This document shows positions 51,807-59,703 of a DNA stretch of 64,000 nucleotides, one piece after another. Position numbers and translations under genes: made by a program. The notes under the pieces were generated by a model, which made no database searches, was not told the origin of the DNA, and saw only the letters and a program-made list of their open reading frames with translations. The DNA lies in NCBI RefSeq assembly GCF_003610535.1, contig NZ_RAPN01000001.1:186001-250000 (forward strand), in the 5' to 3' direction. The first letter of the stretch is position 1. Every line of letters begins with the position of its first letter. The DNA is from Mangrovibacterium diazotrophicum. GTDB lineage: Bacteria > Bacteroidota > Bacteroidia > Bacteroidales > Prolixibacteraceae.

Positions 51807-52640
51807 TTATTGGCCAATTGCTTTTTCCATTAAGATACGCCAAACATTCATATGCAGCCATTCGTCGTAATTCATCAACTCTTCGTGCTGGGGCATTTGC
51901 ACTGTTTTGGGGATTTCAAAAAACGGAGTGCCGTTTTTCATGGCGCTATCTACAGCGGCGTATAAATCTTCGAAATACTGGATTTGCAGATCCAGATCTT
52001 TTCTGGTTCCGATTGGGCGGACGTGCGCCATGAGCAACTGGTCAAAATCCAGTTTTTCCATTTCGTACAAGGTTTCAAGCCAAAGTTGGGGTTTCGCATC
52101 CGGAAGATAGGCGTACAGCACACGGTCAGGAACTACCAGGTCTACCGTGAAAACTGTGTTATATTCCGGAAATCGAAAAACGGTCATGCCGTCGCCGTGA
52201 TTTTTACTGTAGTAGTACAGTTCGATATCTTTCCCTCCAAGTGAAAAAACACTTTGATGATCGTTCCAGAGAGAATCCGGACTTACCACTTTCTCGTTTG
52301 GCGACATATTTTGAGCAGCTAATGTATGAGCGATAAACTTAGCTCCCTGATCTTTGTAAATTTTGCCGCCTGAATTGTGATCCCAATGATTATGGCTGTA
52401 TATCACATATTTGACTGGCAAATTGGTGTGCCTGCGAATGGAATTCATGGTTTCAGCAGCAATGCGGTCGTTTATGGGGTCAATCACAACAACACCTTCC
52501 GGAGTAATGTAATACAAGGAATAGACGCGATCGCCAACCATATAAAGGCTGTCTTGCGCCTGGTATTCTTTGATTTCAGTCTGGGCAAATACACTGTTTA
52601 CCAGGAGCAACAGCAATACTAAACAGCTATATTTTATCAT
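51807..52640 (-). CDS. Exported MBL-fold metallo-hydrolase
   Basis: A 277-residue secreted or periplasmic protein (signal LVLLLLLVNSVFAQ). The metal-binding motif HxHxDH is present as SHNHWDH (83-88), a later His in KNHGDGMTVF and an Asp in FTVDLVVPD complete the site, and LMAHVRPIG provides the last His. Metallo-beta-lactamase fold enzymes include lactamases, lactonases and phosphodiesterases; nothing here chooses among them. It is the first gene of a pair with a VOC protein. Confidence 0.88.
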   Translation of the reverse strand: MIKYSCLVLLLLLVNSVFAQTEIKEYQAQDSLYMVGDRVYSLYYITPEGVVVIDPINDRIAAETMNSIRRHTNLPVKYVIYSHNHWDHNSGGKIYKDQGAKFIAHTLAAQNMSPNEKVVSPDSLWNDHQSVFSLGGKDIELYYYSKNHGDGMTVFRFPEYNTVFTVDLVVPDRVLYAYLPDAKPQLWLETLYEMEKLDFDQLLMAHVRPIGTRKDLDLQIQYFEDLYAAVDSAMKNGTPFFEIPKTVQMPQHEELMNYDEWLHMNVWRILMEKAIGQ

Positions 52641-52937
52641 TTTACTTTTGTCTTTACAGAATAATTGAATTTGATTTCTGAAGCTTAGAGAATTTCTATG
52701 CTTTGTCGAATTTTAGGATTGAACGAAGCTTTTAGTTTCTCTAGTCCCTGATACCAACGAAAAACACTCCTGATTGTTCTGCAAAAATTTTCGCTTGTTT
52801 ATAGCACAGTGCAGACTCTACACTTGAATTCGTTAGCGCAGCCAGTTGATTTGGTTGCTTAAAAGACGCTAGGGAAAAAAAGTAGCCCGACAGGCTTGCC
52901 GAATTTGTGATTGTAGAACCGATTCGTTGCAGAGCGA
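52641..52937. other. Intergenic gap, nothing recognised
   Basis: 297 bases without a supported gene, hairpin terminator or repeat. It presumably carries the promoter of the MBL gene. Confidence 0.5.
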
Positions 52938-53516
52938 CTATTTCTTTACAAAATTGATCGTGTAGTTTTTATCGTTTCCATAAATTTTGTAGAATTCGAA
53001 ACCTGAATTTTCGAATAAGTCTTTGACCTCAGAAATCGTCAATTTATCCGGATCTCCTGCCAACTCCGATATCGAGATTATCCCGTCTTTTTTCATCAGC
53101 CGATAGAACTCCCTGATGTAGTCTTGTTTGTTTTCAATTTCACCGATGACGGTTACCATAAAGATTCTGTCGAAAGACTCGTCCTGCAGGTCAATTTTTT
53201 TCCCGTCGCACAGGTAGTAGTCGACGTTTTCAATTCTCTTTTTCTGGATGCGTTTTCTGGCATATTCGAGCATTTCTTGTTGAATATCAGCCAAAACCAA
53301 TCTGCCTGTTTGCAGTCGTTTGGCTATTGGAATGCTGAAATAACCGGGGCCGGGCCCAACTTCCAGTACACTTGAGTCTTCTTTTAATTCGAGCCTCATT
53401 ATCAGTTGCTTTGGCGAAAGAAAAATATTCCGCAAGGGAAGCAATAATGTAAAGGCCATTTGGTGCGGAAAAACTCCTTTAGATGCAAATCGGTCTACGA
53501 CATTTTTTGTTGTCAC
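52938..53516 (-). CDS. Class I SAM-dependent methyltransferase
   Basis: A 192-residue protein. Motif I VLEVGPGPGYFSIPIA (GxGxG, about 54-69), acidic LVLADIQQEML after strand 2, YYLCDGKKIDL (motif II) and FDRIFMVTVIGEI (motif III) define a small-molecule or lipid methyltransferase of the UbiE/Methyltransf_11 kind. N-terminal residues (FPHQMAFTLLLPLRNIFLSPKQL) are hydrophobic and may contact a membrane substrate. Single gene; substrate unknown. Confidence 0.9.
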   Translation of the reverse strand: MTTKNVVDRFASKGVFPHQMAFTLLLPLRNIFLSPKQLIMRLELKEDSSVLEVGPGPGYFSIPIAKRLQTGRLVLADIQQEMLEYARKRIQKKRIENVDYYLCDGKKIDLQDESFDRIFMVTVIGEIENKQDYIREFYRLMKKDGIISISELAGDPDKLTISEVKDLFENSGFEFYKIYGNDKNYTINFVKK

Positions 53517-53619
53517 TTTATTCTAATTTGGCTGTTACTTTATTTTATGACGGATTGGCAAACCTGTGTAAGTGTGCACATGTTTAATCCCCACAATACG
53601 GTGTCGTCCCTACCTTGCT

Positions 53620-54330
53620 TCAGTTTCTCTTGAGCTTATTTTTTTTCTTCGTTTGTATCATTTCCCCGGTTTTATAGGTCTCCCTGAACTGAATTATCCG
53701 CAATTTCGCCAGGTTGGAAATTTGATAAATATAGTCGATGAATGCGATGAATTCTTCATGCTCTTTTGTCGGCAGACCAGCTTTAATTAACTTATCGAGG
53801 TAGGAGTGAGGGTTATTGTATTGAATCGTTTGATGGGTTTTATTGTCAAAAATTTCAACGGTATAAACGCCCCCGTCCAGGATGGAGGAGAAGAAATCCC
53901 GGTTCTTAAAACGATAAGTGTATCCATCTTTGGATAGTAATAATTCGATCTCATCCTGATTCGGAATTTTTGCGTCAATAAAATGGTTCAGTTTATTTTC
54001 AAATTCTTTCCAGTCAATTGATTTCTTTATTGAATCCTGAAACGCGAACGTGGTTTGGTCATCGAGGAACTTGAAATAGCCTAGCCTGTAATTCCAGTTG
54101 TGGTCAAAATTCCGCGTAATTTGAACGAGCTTGTCCGGATAGAAAAAGTCGCAAACCCACAATCGTAGTTCATATTGAATAGAGTCTGAGATAATTTCCC
54201 GTTCCAGTTCAGTTCCTTTGGCACAGTCCAAAAGAAGCTCTTCATCGCTTTTGGCGGTAAACGTGTTCTGCCCGTTAACTGTTGCCGAAAACAGAACTAG
54301 GATAATTACGATGTAGTTGGTTACATTCAT
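53620..54330 (-). CDS. Hypothetical exported protein
   Basis: A 236-residue protein with a signal peptide (YIVIILVLFSATVNGQ) when started at 54330; the frame upstream to 54420 has no leader and is rejected. The mature part is charged, with aromatic-rich strands (YELRLWVCDFFYPDKLVQITRNFDHNWNYRLGYFKFL) and a helical, Lys-rich C-terminus (QTKKKNKLKRN). No family recognised. Base composition is A/T-rich like the next three genes. Confidence 0.55.
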   Translation of the reverse strand: MNVTNYIVIILVLFSATVNGQNTFTAKSDEELLLDCAKGTELEREIISDSIQYELRLWVCDFFYPDKLVQITRNFDHNWNYRLGYFKFLDDQTTFAFQDSIKKSIDWKEFENKLNHFIDAKIPNQDEIELLLSKDGYTYRFKNRDFFSSILDGGVYTVEIFDNKTHQTIQYNNPHSYLDKLIKAGLPTKEHEEFIAFIDYIYQISNLAKLRIIQFRETYKTGEMIQTKKKNKLKRN

Positions 54331-54450
54331 TGAGTTGTTGTATGCGGTAGGATGTTGTTTTGAACTTCGTAGAGCATTTTGAGAATCTGCAGACGGTGCA
54401 TCACTAAACCCGGGCAGCAATATTTACTTTGTTTGGGGTGGATTTTTTAT

Positions 54451-54831
54451 TTAATCAGAATTTTGGTTTTGATCTTTCAAATTTCTTTTGTCTTTCCACT
54501 CGCTATATTCACTATTTGTAAAATAAACAATTGTTTCAGCGATACGCCCTGTTATGGCTAGTAATAGGAATAACAAACCTAATCCTATTATTAGAAATAT
54601 ATTCTCATACTCTTTAATTGATTCAATATTTGAAATGTATTCTCGGATTTGAGAAATAAGAAGACCACTAACAAAAAATGATGGTAAAAAACTGAATAGT
54701 CCGAAATAAATAGACTTTTTTCTATAACTGATTATTTCATCAGGACAAAAAAAGAAAGTTATGGTTTTTCTCATCCTGTAAATTGGAATCAAACAAATTG
54801 CCACAAATAAGTATCCCAGAATTTCCATCAC
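54451..54831 (-). CDS. Hypothetical membrane protein, three TM helices
   Basis: A 126-residue protein with hydrophobic helices at about 3-20, 43-60 and 78-98 and a charged, Asp/Lys/Asn-rich tail. Between helices 1 and 2 lies a basic stretch (SYRKKS) that should be cytoplasmic. No family recognised. A/T-rich. Confidence 0.55.
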   Translation of the reverse strand: MMEILGYLFVAICLIPIYRMRKTITFFFCPDEIISYRKKSIYFGLFSFLPSFFVSGLLISQIREYISNIESIKEYENIFLIIGLGLLFLLLAITGRIAETIVYFTNSEYSEWKDKRNLKDQNQNSD

Positions 54832-54872
54832 CAGCGAATTTTTTACTTAAGACAAAATTTACCTCTCGTTTT

Positions 54873-55061
54873 TTAATTGTTTTTTTCAATTGCTCTGTCT
54901 ACTGCATCTACAAGTCTTGTTTTCAACTCCTGATTCATTTTAGCTTGTGAAATTTCTTTTTTGGTCGATTTGAAAATAATGTTTCCAAAATCATTGGTTT
55001 GCATTATCTCTTTGGCTTTTACACCAATCCAATTCCAAGCTTTATTTATCGTAGTAAGCAT
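54873..55061 (-). CDS. Short protein, possible truncated DUF1851/Tdi1-like immunity domain
   Basis: A 62-residue protein. Its first 32 residues (INKAWNWIGVKAKEIMQTNDFGNIIF) resemble the start of DUF1851/Tdi1-type proteins, which protect against type VI effectors and are normally about 130-150 residues. After KST the sequence changes to a basic helix (QELKTRLVDAVDRAIEKNN) and stops. It may be a remnant fused to a new tail, or a short protein in its own right. The resemblance is from pattern memory and needs a search. Confidence 0.4.
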   Translation of the reverse strand: MLTTINKAWNWIGVKAKEIMQTNDFGNIIFKSTKKEISQAKMNQELKTRLVDAVDRAIEKNN

Positions 55062-55097
55062 GTTTTCTTATTTAAGTACAACGAAAAATTGGATGTT

Positions 55098-55164
55098 GCG
55101 TGGCGTTTGCGGTGAGGGTCAGTGTCGACCGAAGGAAGACCTGACGCGGGATGCAACGCTACGC
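55098..55164. repeat. GC-rich imperfect palindrome (cassette-end-like)
   Basis: GCGTGGCGTTTGC (55098-55110) pairs with GCAACGCTACGC (55153-55164) with one G-U pair and one bulged T; GTCAG/CTGAC lies inside. This about 100-base G/C-rich block interrupts an A/T-rich stretch. Confidence 0.5.
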
Positions 55165-55198
55165 ACACGCGGACACCCGCCATTCAATATTCCAAAAT

Positions 55199-55208
55199 GT
55201 TACCGTTA
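55199..55208. repeat. 10-base inverted repeat, left copy
   Basis: GTTACCGTTA, the perfect reverse complement of TAACGGTAAC at 55887-55896. The two enclose exactly the lipoprotein gene 55217-55873. Confidence 0.5.
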
Positions 55209-55216
55209 GTTATTTT

Positions 55217-55873
55217 TTATTCTTCCCAATCGCCAAATGTAATTATGGAAAGTGTGTCGTTTTTAAATTTATATTTGGTGTAATTATCACCTCGCTCATC
55301 TTTACAAACAGAAATCTGGTTGATTTTATTAATCGTTGAATCAGTGAATTGAAAGTAGTAATTAATTAACTCTGTTTTATTCATTCCTATTTTAATTCCA
55401 CTTTTTAGTCTTATGTGAGGATTAGTAACTTGTCCCTTCCCAAGGAAAAGTTCTAAATGGTCAGAATATTCTGATTTCCATTTTACTAGTCTTACCGTGT
55501 CTTTGTCTTTACTAAAAATAATTGTTTTCGACCCTCCTTCAGTCACTTTTGTAATTTCATAACCTGTCAAGTAACTTGAAATGTCATGCTCAATTAAGAA
55601 TCCAAACGGGTTGTACAATTCGTCTAAACAGCATAAGCTAACTGTAGAATCCTTAAAGGCCAAGAAATATCGGTTGAATTCTCCTTCAGGAGGGTTCTCT
55701 TTTATTTTCTCTGATTTTAAAGGTGCTGTTTTAACGTTTTCGTTTATTAATTCTACCTTTTCCATTATGGCTGTGTTATACAGGTTTGTATCACTTAAAG
55801 ATTTATTCGATTTCTTTTCTTCACAACCTATAAAAAGAAGCAATATGGATATGAATAAAATGGTCTTTTGCAT
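55217..55873 (-). CDS. Hypothetical lipoprotein
   Basis: A 218-residue lipoprotein (ISILLLFIGC, then EEKKSNKS). The mature part has strands (NRYFLAFKDSTVSLCCLDEL, YEITKVTEGGSKTIIFS, DTVRLVKWKSEYSDHLELFLG) and a KSGIKIGMNKTELINYYF segment like the regulatory loop of Bacteroidota exported unknowns. A Cys-Cys pair occurs at CCLDE. No family recognised. The gene is A/T-rich and bounded on both sides by a perfect 10-base inverted repeat. Confidence 0.6.
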   Translation of the reverse strand: MQKTILFISILLLFIGCEEKKSNKSLSDTNLYNTAIMEKVELINENVKTAPLKSEKIKENPPEGEFNRYFLAFKDSTVSLCCLDELYNPFGFLIEHDISSYLTGYEITKVTEGGSKTIIFSKDKDTVRLVKWKSEYSDHLELFLGKGQVTNPHIRLKSGIKIGMNKTELINYYFQFTDSTINKINQISVCKDERGDNYTKYKFKNDTLSIITFGDWEE

Positions 55874-55886
55874 CTTGGTTTTTAAT

Positions 55887-55896
55887 TAACGGTAAC
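55887..55896. repeat. 10-base inverted repeat, right copy
   Basis: TAACGGTAAC, partner of 55199-55208, lying 13 bases upstream of the lipoprotein start. Confidence 0.5.
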
Positions 55897-55969
55897 GTTT
55901 CAGTAAACGCAATTGTCTTTATTTTCCTTAGATCTGTTTTATGCTATTGTTCTTTCCATGCCAAATTGG

Positions 55970-55996
55970 AGTGGAAAAGCAAAATTCCACTTTTTT
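55970..55996 (+). other. Orphan terminator-like hairpin
   Basis: AGTGGAA (55970-55976)/TTCCACT (55985-55991) followed by six Ts on the plus strand, although no plus-strand gene precedes it. It could end an unannotated short transcript or be chance. Confidence 0.3.
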
Positions 55997-56093
55997 GTTT
56001 TCCAATTTACAAAACGTTACAAAAGATATAAGTCGGTCAGTACAATTTGACATCGTTCCAAATAAGCGAAGCGGTTGGTTTGTTGGAGTAGTG

Positions 56094-57110
56094 TTATTGG
56101 GGTTTCTCGGAAGATTCCCGTTCGACCAGTTTGGTTTCAAGGATCACGGTTTCGGAAAGTGCGGCCGAGTGCAGGCGTTTGAAAAACAATTCAGCGGTTT
56201 TTTGGCCCATCTCAAAAGTGGGGTGGGTGACCGAGGTTAGCGGCGGATCGACAACGGTGGAGTGAAACTCGTCGGTGAAACCCACAACACCCATGTCGTG
56301 CGGGATGCGGAGCCCTGCAGTTTTGATCGCTTTCATGAGGCCAAAGGCAACCGTATCGTTAATGCCGAAAACAGCATCCGGTGGAATGGGAAGCTGCAGC
56401 AGTCGGTTCATCGCCGCCTGTGCCGACTCGAAGGTTAAGTCACAGGTTTCAATTAGCGCAGCATCAATTGGCAGTCCGCAGGCTTCGAGACCGGTCAGGT
56501 AGCCAGCCATGCGCTCTTTGGAAATACTCAGGTTATCGGGCCCCGAAACGTAAGCAATCCGTCGATAGCCTTTCGAATAAAAATGGGCAACTATTTTCTG
56601 TGAAGCGTCTGCATTGTCGGCAATTACCGCCGAAATCTGATTCGTCAGGCAAACCCGGTCAAACATCACCAGCGGAATATCAGCCTTCAGCAACTGCTCG
56701 AGATGTTCGGTGTTCGTGGTTTCTCGGCTCATGCAGATGATCAGTCCTTCAACCCGGGCCTGCAACAGGTTAGCGATCGATTCCTTTTCCTTTTCGAGCT
56801 TTTCGTTCGAGCTGGCAATCACCACGAAGTATCCCTTCTCTTTGGCAACACTTTCAATGCCCGAGATAATCGACGAGTAAAAGTGCGTCACCAGGTCGGG
56901 CACGATAATGCCAATCATTCGTGTGGCCTGTTTCAGCAGTCCCATTGCCAGTGGATTGGGGCTGTAGTTACGCTCGGCAGCCAAACGTTTCACCTTCTTC
57001 CGGACTTCCTCGCTGATGTCGGGATGGTCTTTCAAAGCCCGGGAAACCGTTGAAATGGATACATTCAACTCCCGGGCCAGATCTTTCAGTGAAACGTGTC
57101 TTTTACTCAT
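56094..57110 (-). CDS. LacI-family transcriptional regulator
   Basis: A 338-residue repressor. The N-terminal helix-turn-helix and hinge (SLKDLARELNVSISTVSRALKDHPDISEEVRKKV, about 6-39; YSPNPLAMGL) are canonical. The ligand domain is a periplasmic-binding-protein fold (IGIIVPDLVTHFYSSIISGIE, PLVMFDRV, GVVGFTDE). It is divergent from the deoxyhexose-catabolic genes starting at 57301, and the 190-base gap holds a perfect 20-base palindrome. It most likely represses that operon until an L-rhamnose or L-fucose catabolite binds; the effector is inferred from context only. Confidence 0.95.
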   Translation of the reverse strand: MSKRHVSLKDLARELNVSISTVSRALKDHPDISEEVRKKVKRLAAERNYSPNPLAMGLLKQATRMIGIIVPDLVTHFYSSIISGIESVAKEKGYFVVIASSNEKLEKEKESIANLLQARVEGLIICMSRETTNTEHLEQLLKADIPLVMFDRVCLTNQISAVIADNADASQKIVAHFYSKGYRRIAYVSGPDNLSISKERMAGYLTGLEACGLPIDAALIETCDLTFESAQAAMNRLLQLPIPPDAVFGINDTVAFGLMKAIKTAGLRIPHDMGVVGFTDEFHSTVVDPPLTSVTHPTFEMGQKTAELFFKRLHSAALSETVILETKLVERESSEKPQ

Positions 57111-57200
57111 GTCCGAATTCTTGTTTCACAAAAATAATCTTTTCGACCTTTTAGCCGATCGAAAGTCGTAAAGGTGCTGTGTTTTAGAACATTTTTTCAG

Positions 57201-57228
57201 TTCCGCAAAGCTTTGCGGAAAGCTTTGC
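57201..57228. promoter_or_regulatory. Candidate LacI-type operator in the divergent gap
   Basis: TTCCGCAAAGCTTTGCGGAA (57201-57220) is a perfect 20-base palindrome. It is followed at once by a second AAAGCTTTGC half-repeat (57219-57228), giving overlapping sites between the divergent regulator and the mutarotase gene. Confidence 0.65.
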
Positions 57229-57300
57229 ATGAAAACGACTTGTGTTCAAAGCTTGGTAAACGAGCGGATTTCAGCCACATTTGCAGGAAGAAGAACATGA

Positions 57301-57693
57301 ATGATGAAATTTAAACGCTACTGTAAAACGCTCATGCTTCAGAATGATCCTCAGTTGATCGAAGCATACCTGGCTGTTCACGCCAAAGGAAATACCTGGC
57401 CAGAAATCGGACAGGGAATGAAAGAAGTCGGAATCCTTGATATGGAAATCTACCGGCACGAGAACCGCCTGTTCATGATTATGGATACCGTCGCTGATTT
57501 TGATCACGACAAAGCCATGGCCGAGTTGGCGACAAAACCGCGTCAGGGCGAGTGGGAGGCTTTTGTGTCCCGTTTTCAGGTGACTTCGGAGTCGGCAACG
57601 GCAGATGAAAAGTGGCAGCTCATGGAACGAATTTATGAACTGGACCAACAAGAGGACTACAAGGCAGAAGATGGCCAGCAAAAAGAAATTTAG
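57301..57693 (+). CDS. L-rhamnose mutarotase family protein (RhaM/DUF718)
   Basis: A 130-residue dimeric alpha/beta-barrel-type protein, a little longer than the usual 104 residues. Family marks are YCKTLMLQNDPQLIEAYLAVHA (N-terminal strand with YxxxH), WPEIGQGMKEVGILDMEIYRHENRLFMIMDTV and the C-terminal EWEAFVSRFQ. The catalytic His in VHAKGN and Tyr residues are kept. The family interconverts alpha and beta anomers of L-rhamnose or L-fucose. It is the first gene of the catabolic operon; its stop is one base from the next preferred ATG. Confidence 0.85.
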   Translation: MMKFKRYCKTLMLQNDPQLIEAYLAVHAKGNTWPEIGQGMKEVGILDMEIYRHENRLFMIMDTVADFDHDKAMAELATKPRQGEWEAFVSRFQVTSESATADEKWQLMERIYELDQQEDYKAEDGQQKEI

Positions 57694-57694
57694 C

Positions 57695-58735
57695 ATGAAA
57701 CCAACGACACTAGGCTCAACTGATCTGATTTGTCCCCCGATTATTTACGGTACCAGCTACCTTGGGAACCTTTACCGCGAATTATCGTGGGAGGAAAAAC
57801 TCTTGCTGATGCAGGAATGGTTCCGGGTTTCGGATGGTAAGGTGATGATCGACAGTGCCGGTAAATATGGCGCCGGTCTGGCTTTGGAGGTTATTGGTAA
57901 AGGTTTGCTCGAATTGGGCATTTTACCACGACAAATTACCATCAGCAATAAACTGGGCTGGTACCGGGTACCGCTTGAAACGGAAGAGCCAACGTTTGAG
58001 CCGGGAGCCTGGGCAAATTTGGAATACGACGCCGTGCAGCGCATCAGCTACGATGGTATTCTGGATTGCTGGAAGCAGGGATGCGAGTTGCTGGGAGGCA
58101 TTTACAAGCCCGAAGTGGTTTCGGTGCACGATCCCGATGAATACCTGGCTGCGGCTTCTGATGAAGCAGATCGTGAAAAGCGGTTGGAAGATATTTTGGG
58201 AGCCTACAAAGCTTTGTTCGAACTGAAGGAAAAAGGCGAAGTGAAGGCGGTTGGGATTGGCTCCAAAGATTGGCTGGTCATCAAAGAATTGTACGAGAAC
58301 GTGAAGTTCGACTGGGTGATGTTTGCTAATAAATTTACCGTTTATCACCATCCGAAGGCCATTGTCGATTTTCTGAAACAGCTCGGTGACGACGGCGTTG
58401 GCGTGATTAATTCAGCCATTTTTAACGCCGGCTTTTTAACCGGAGGCGACTATTTCGATTACCGGCTGGTGAGCACAGAAAACCCGGATGACAAGCCTTT
58501 GTTCGACTGGCGCGAGAAGTTTTTCGCTGTTTGCGAGCAATTTGATGTTACTCCCGGCGATGCTTGCCTGAAGTTTGCCTTGTCGGCTCCTCAAATCCAA
58601 GCGGTTGCTTTAAACCCAAGTAAACCGAGACGCATGTTGCACAATAAAGCGCTGCTTGATATGGAGTTTCCGGCTGCATTTTGGGAGGAACTAAAAGCGC
58701 AGGGAATTGTCGACTCTGAATATCCTTACCTCTGA
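57695..58735 (+). CDS. Aldo/keto reductase, probable L-fucose/L-rhamnose 1-dehydrogenase
   Basis: About 346 residues from ATG 57695 (MKPTTLGSTDLICPPIIYGTSYLG), one base after the previous stop; ATG 57671 is an in-frame alternative that would overlap the mutarotase. The AKR catalytic tetrad is visible: Asp in MIDSAGKYG, Tyr in KYG, Lys in ITISNKLGW and His in VVSVHDPDEYL. Relatives include D-threo-aldose/L-fucose dehydrogenase, which oxidises the anomeric carbon to the lactone with NAD(P). Position between a mutarotase and a lactonase-like amidohydrolase fits that step well. Sugar specificity (rhamnose or fucose) is not decided. Confidence 0.87.
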   Translation: MKPTTLGSTDLICPPIIYGTSYLGNLYRELSWEEKLLLMQEWFRVSDGKVMIDSAGKYGAGLALEVIGKGLLELGILPRQITISNKLGWYRVPLETEEPTFEPGAWANLEYDAVQRISYDGILDCWKQGCELLGGIYKPEVVSVHDPDEYLAAASDEADREKRLEDILGAYKALFELKEKGEVKAVGIGSKDWLVIKELYENVKFDWVMFANKFTVYHHPKAIVDFLKQLGDDGVGVINSAIFNAGFLTGGDYFDYRLVSTENPDDKPLFDWREKFFAVCEQFDVTPGDACLKFALSAPQIQAVALNPSKPRRMLHNKALLDMEFPAAFWEELKAQGIVDSEYPYL

Positions 58736-58793
58736 AGATCTGTATTCTGAGAATTAGAAAGGAGAGCGAACAAATTGATGCTGAATATTTAAA

Positions 58794-58816
58794 CTCGAAA
58801 CTCGAAACTCAAAACT
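58794..58816 (+). repeat. CTCGAAA micro-repeat before the amidohydrolase
   Basis: Three tandem copies of (A)CTCGAAA/ACTCAAAA. The same words reappear at 59657-59700 between the next two genes. Confidence 0.5.
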
Positions 58817-58836
58817 GACGACAGCCAACTAAATCT

Positions 58837-59679
58837 ATGATTATTGATACACACCATCATTACTGGAATTACAATCCGATCGATTTCGACTGGATTGACG
58901 ATGACATGGCTGCTATTCGGCGCAGCTTTCTGCCTCAAGATTTAAAGTCGACCTTGAAAGACACCGGCGTAACCGGTGTTGTTTCGATTCAGGCTCGGCA
59001 GTGTATGGAAGAAACAGATTGGCTTTTGAAAATGGCTGCCGAAAACGAATTCATGAAAGGAATTGTTGGCTGGTTGCCTTTGGCTTCCGAAAACATCGAT
59101 GAACTCTTGGCTCAGTATAGCCCGAATAAATGGTTGAAAGCCGTTCGGCATGTGGTGCAGGGAGAACCCGATCCCGAGTTTATTCTGGGAATGGATTTTA
59201 ACCGCGGCATTTCTCAGCTGAGAAACTACGGATTGGTGTACGATATCCTGATTTTCGAACACCAGTTGCCGAACACCATTCGCTTTGTCGATCAGCATCC
59301 CGATCAGCAGTTTGTGCTCGATCATAATGCCAAACCGCGAATCAAGGCGAATGAACTGGAGCCTTGGGCAAAAAATATCCAAGAGCTGGCGAAGCGCGAA
59401 AATGTGTGCTGTAAAATCAGTGGCATGGTAACTGAAGCTGATTTTAAAAACTGGACGGAAGCACAACTGCAACCATACCTGGATGTGGTGCTGGACGCTT
59501 TCGGCCCGGAACGTCTGCTCTATGGCTCCGACTGGCCGGTGTGCTTGGTCGCTTCCGAATACGCTAATTGGCTAGACTTGGTCAAGCGAAATCTGGCTCG
59601 TTTGAGTGCTGACGAGCAACAAATGATATTCTGTAAAAACGCCGAAAAGGTGTATCAACTCGAAACTCAAAACTTATAA
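58837..59679 (+). CDS. Amidohydrolase-family lactonase (L-fuconolactonase-like, COG3618)
   Basis: A 280-residue TIM-barrel metal hydrolase. It starts [21 protein letters not shown], with the HxH metal pair, has [12 protein letters not shown] (third His region) and [12 protein letters not shown] with the catalytic Asp, the standard layout of PF04909 sugar lactonases. It should open the L-fucono- or L-rhamnono-lactone made by the preceding aldo/keto reductase. The last residues QLETQNL are encoded by the CTCGAAACTCAAAACTTAT micro-repeat, so the C-terminus seems to have grown into an intergenic repeat. Confidence 0.88.
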   Translation: MIIDTHHHYWNYNPIDFDWIDDDMAAIRRSFLPQDLKSTLKDTGVTGVVSIQARQCMEETDWLLKMAAENEFMKGIVGWLPLASENIDELLAQYSPNKWLKAVRHVVQGEPDPEFILGMDFNRGISQLRNYGLVYDILIFEHQLPNTIRFVDQHPDQQFVLDHNAKPRIKANELEPWAKNIQELAKRENVCCKISGMVTEADFKNWTEAQLQPYLDVVLDAFGPERLLYGSDWPVCLVASEYANWLDLVKRNLARLSADEQQMIFCKNAEKVYQLETQNL

Positions 59680-59703
59680 CTCGAAACTGATAAACTGAAA
59701 CTG

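Noticed and set aside
55090-55208. Integron attC site
   Set aside because: The stem has a bulged base, but the RYYYAAC/GTTRRRY core boxes do not fit and no integrase is in the window; kept only as a cassette-like hairpin.
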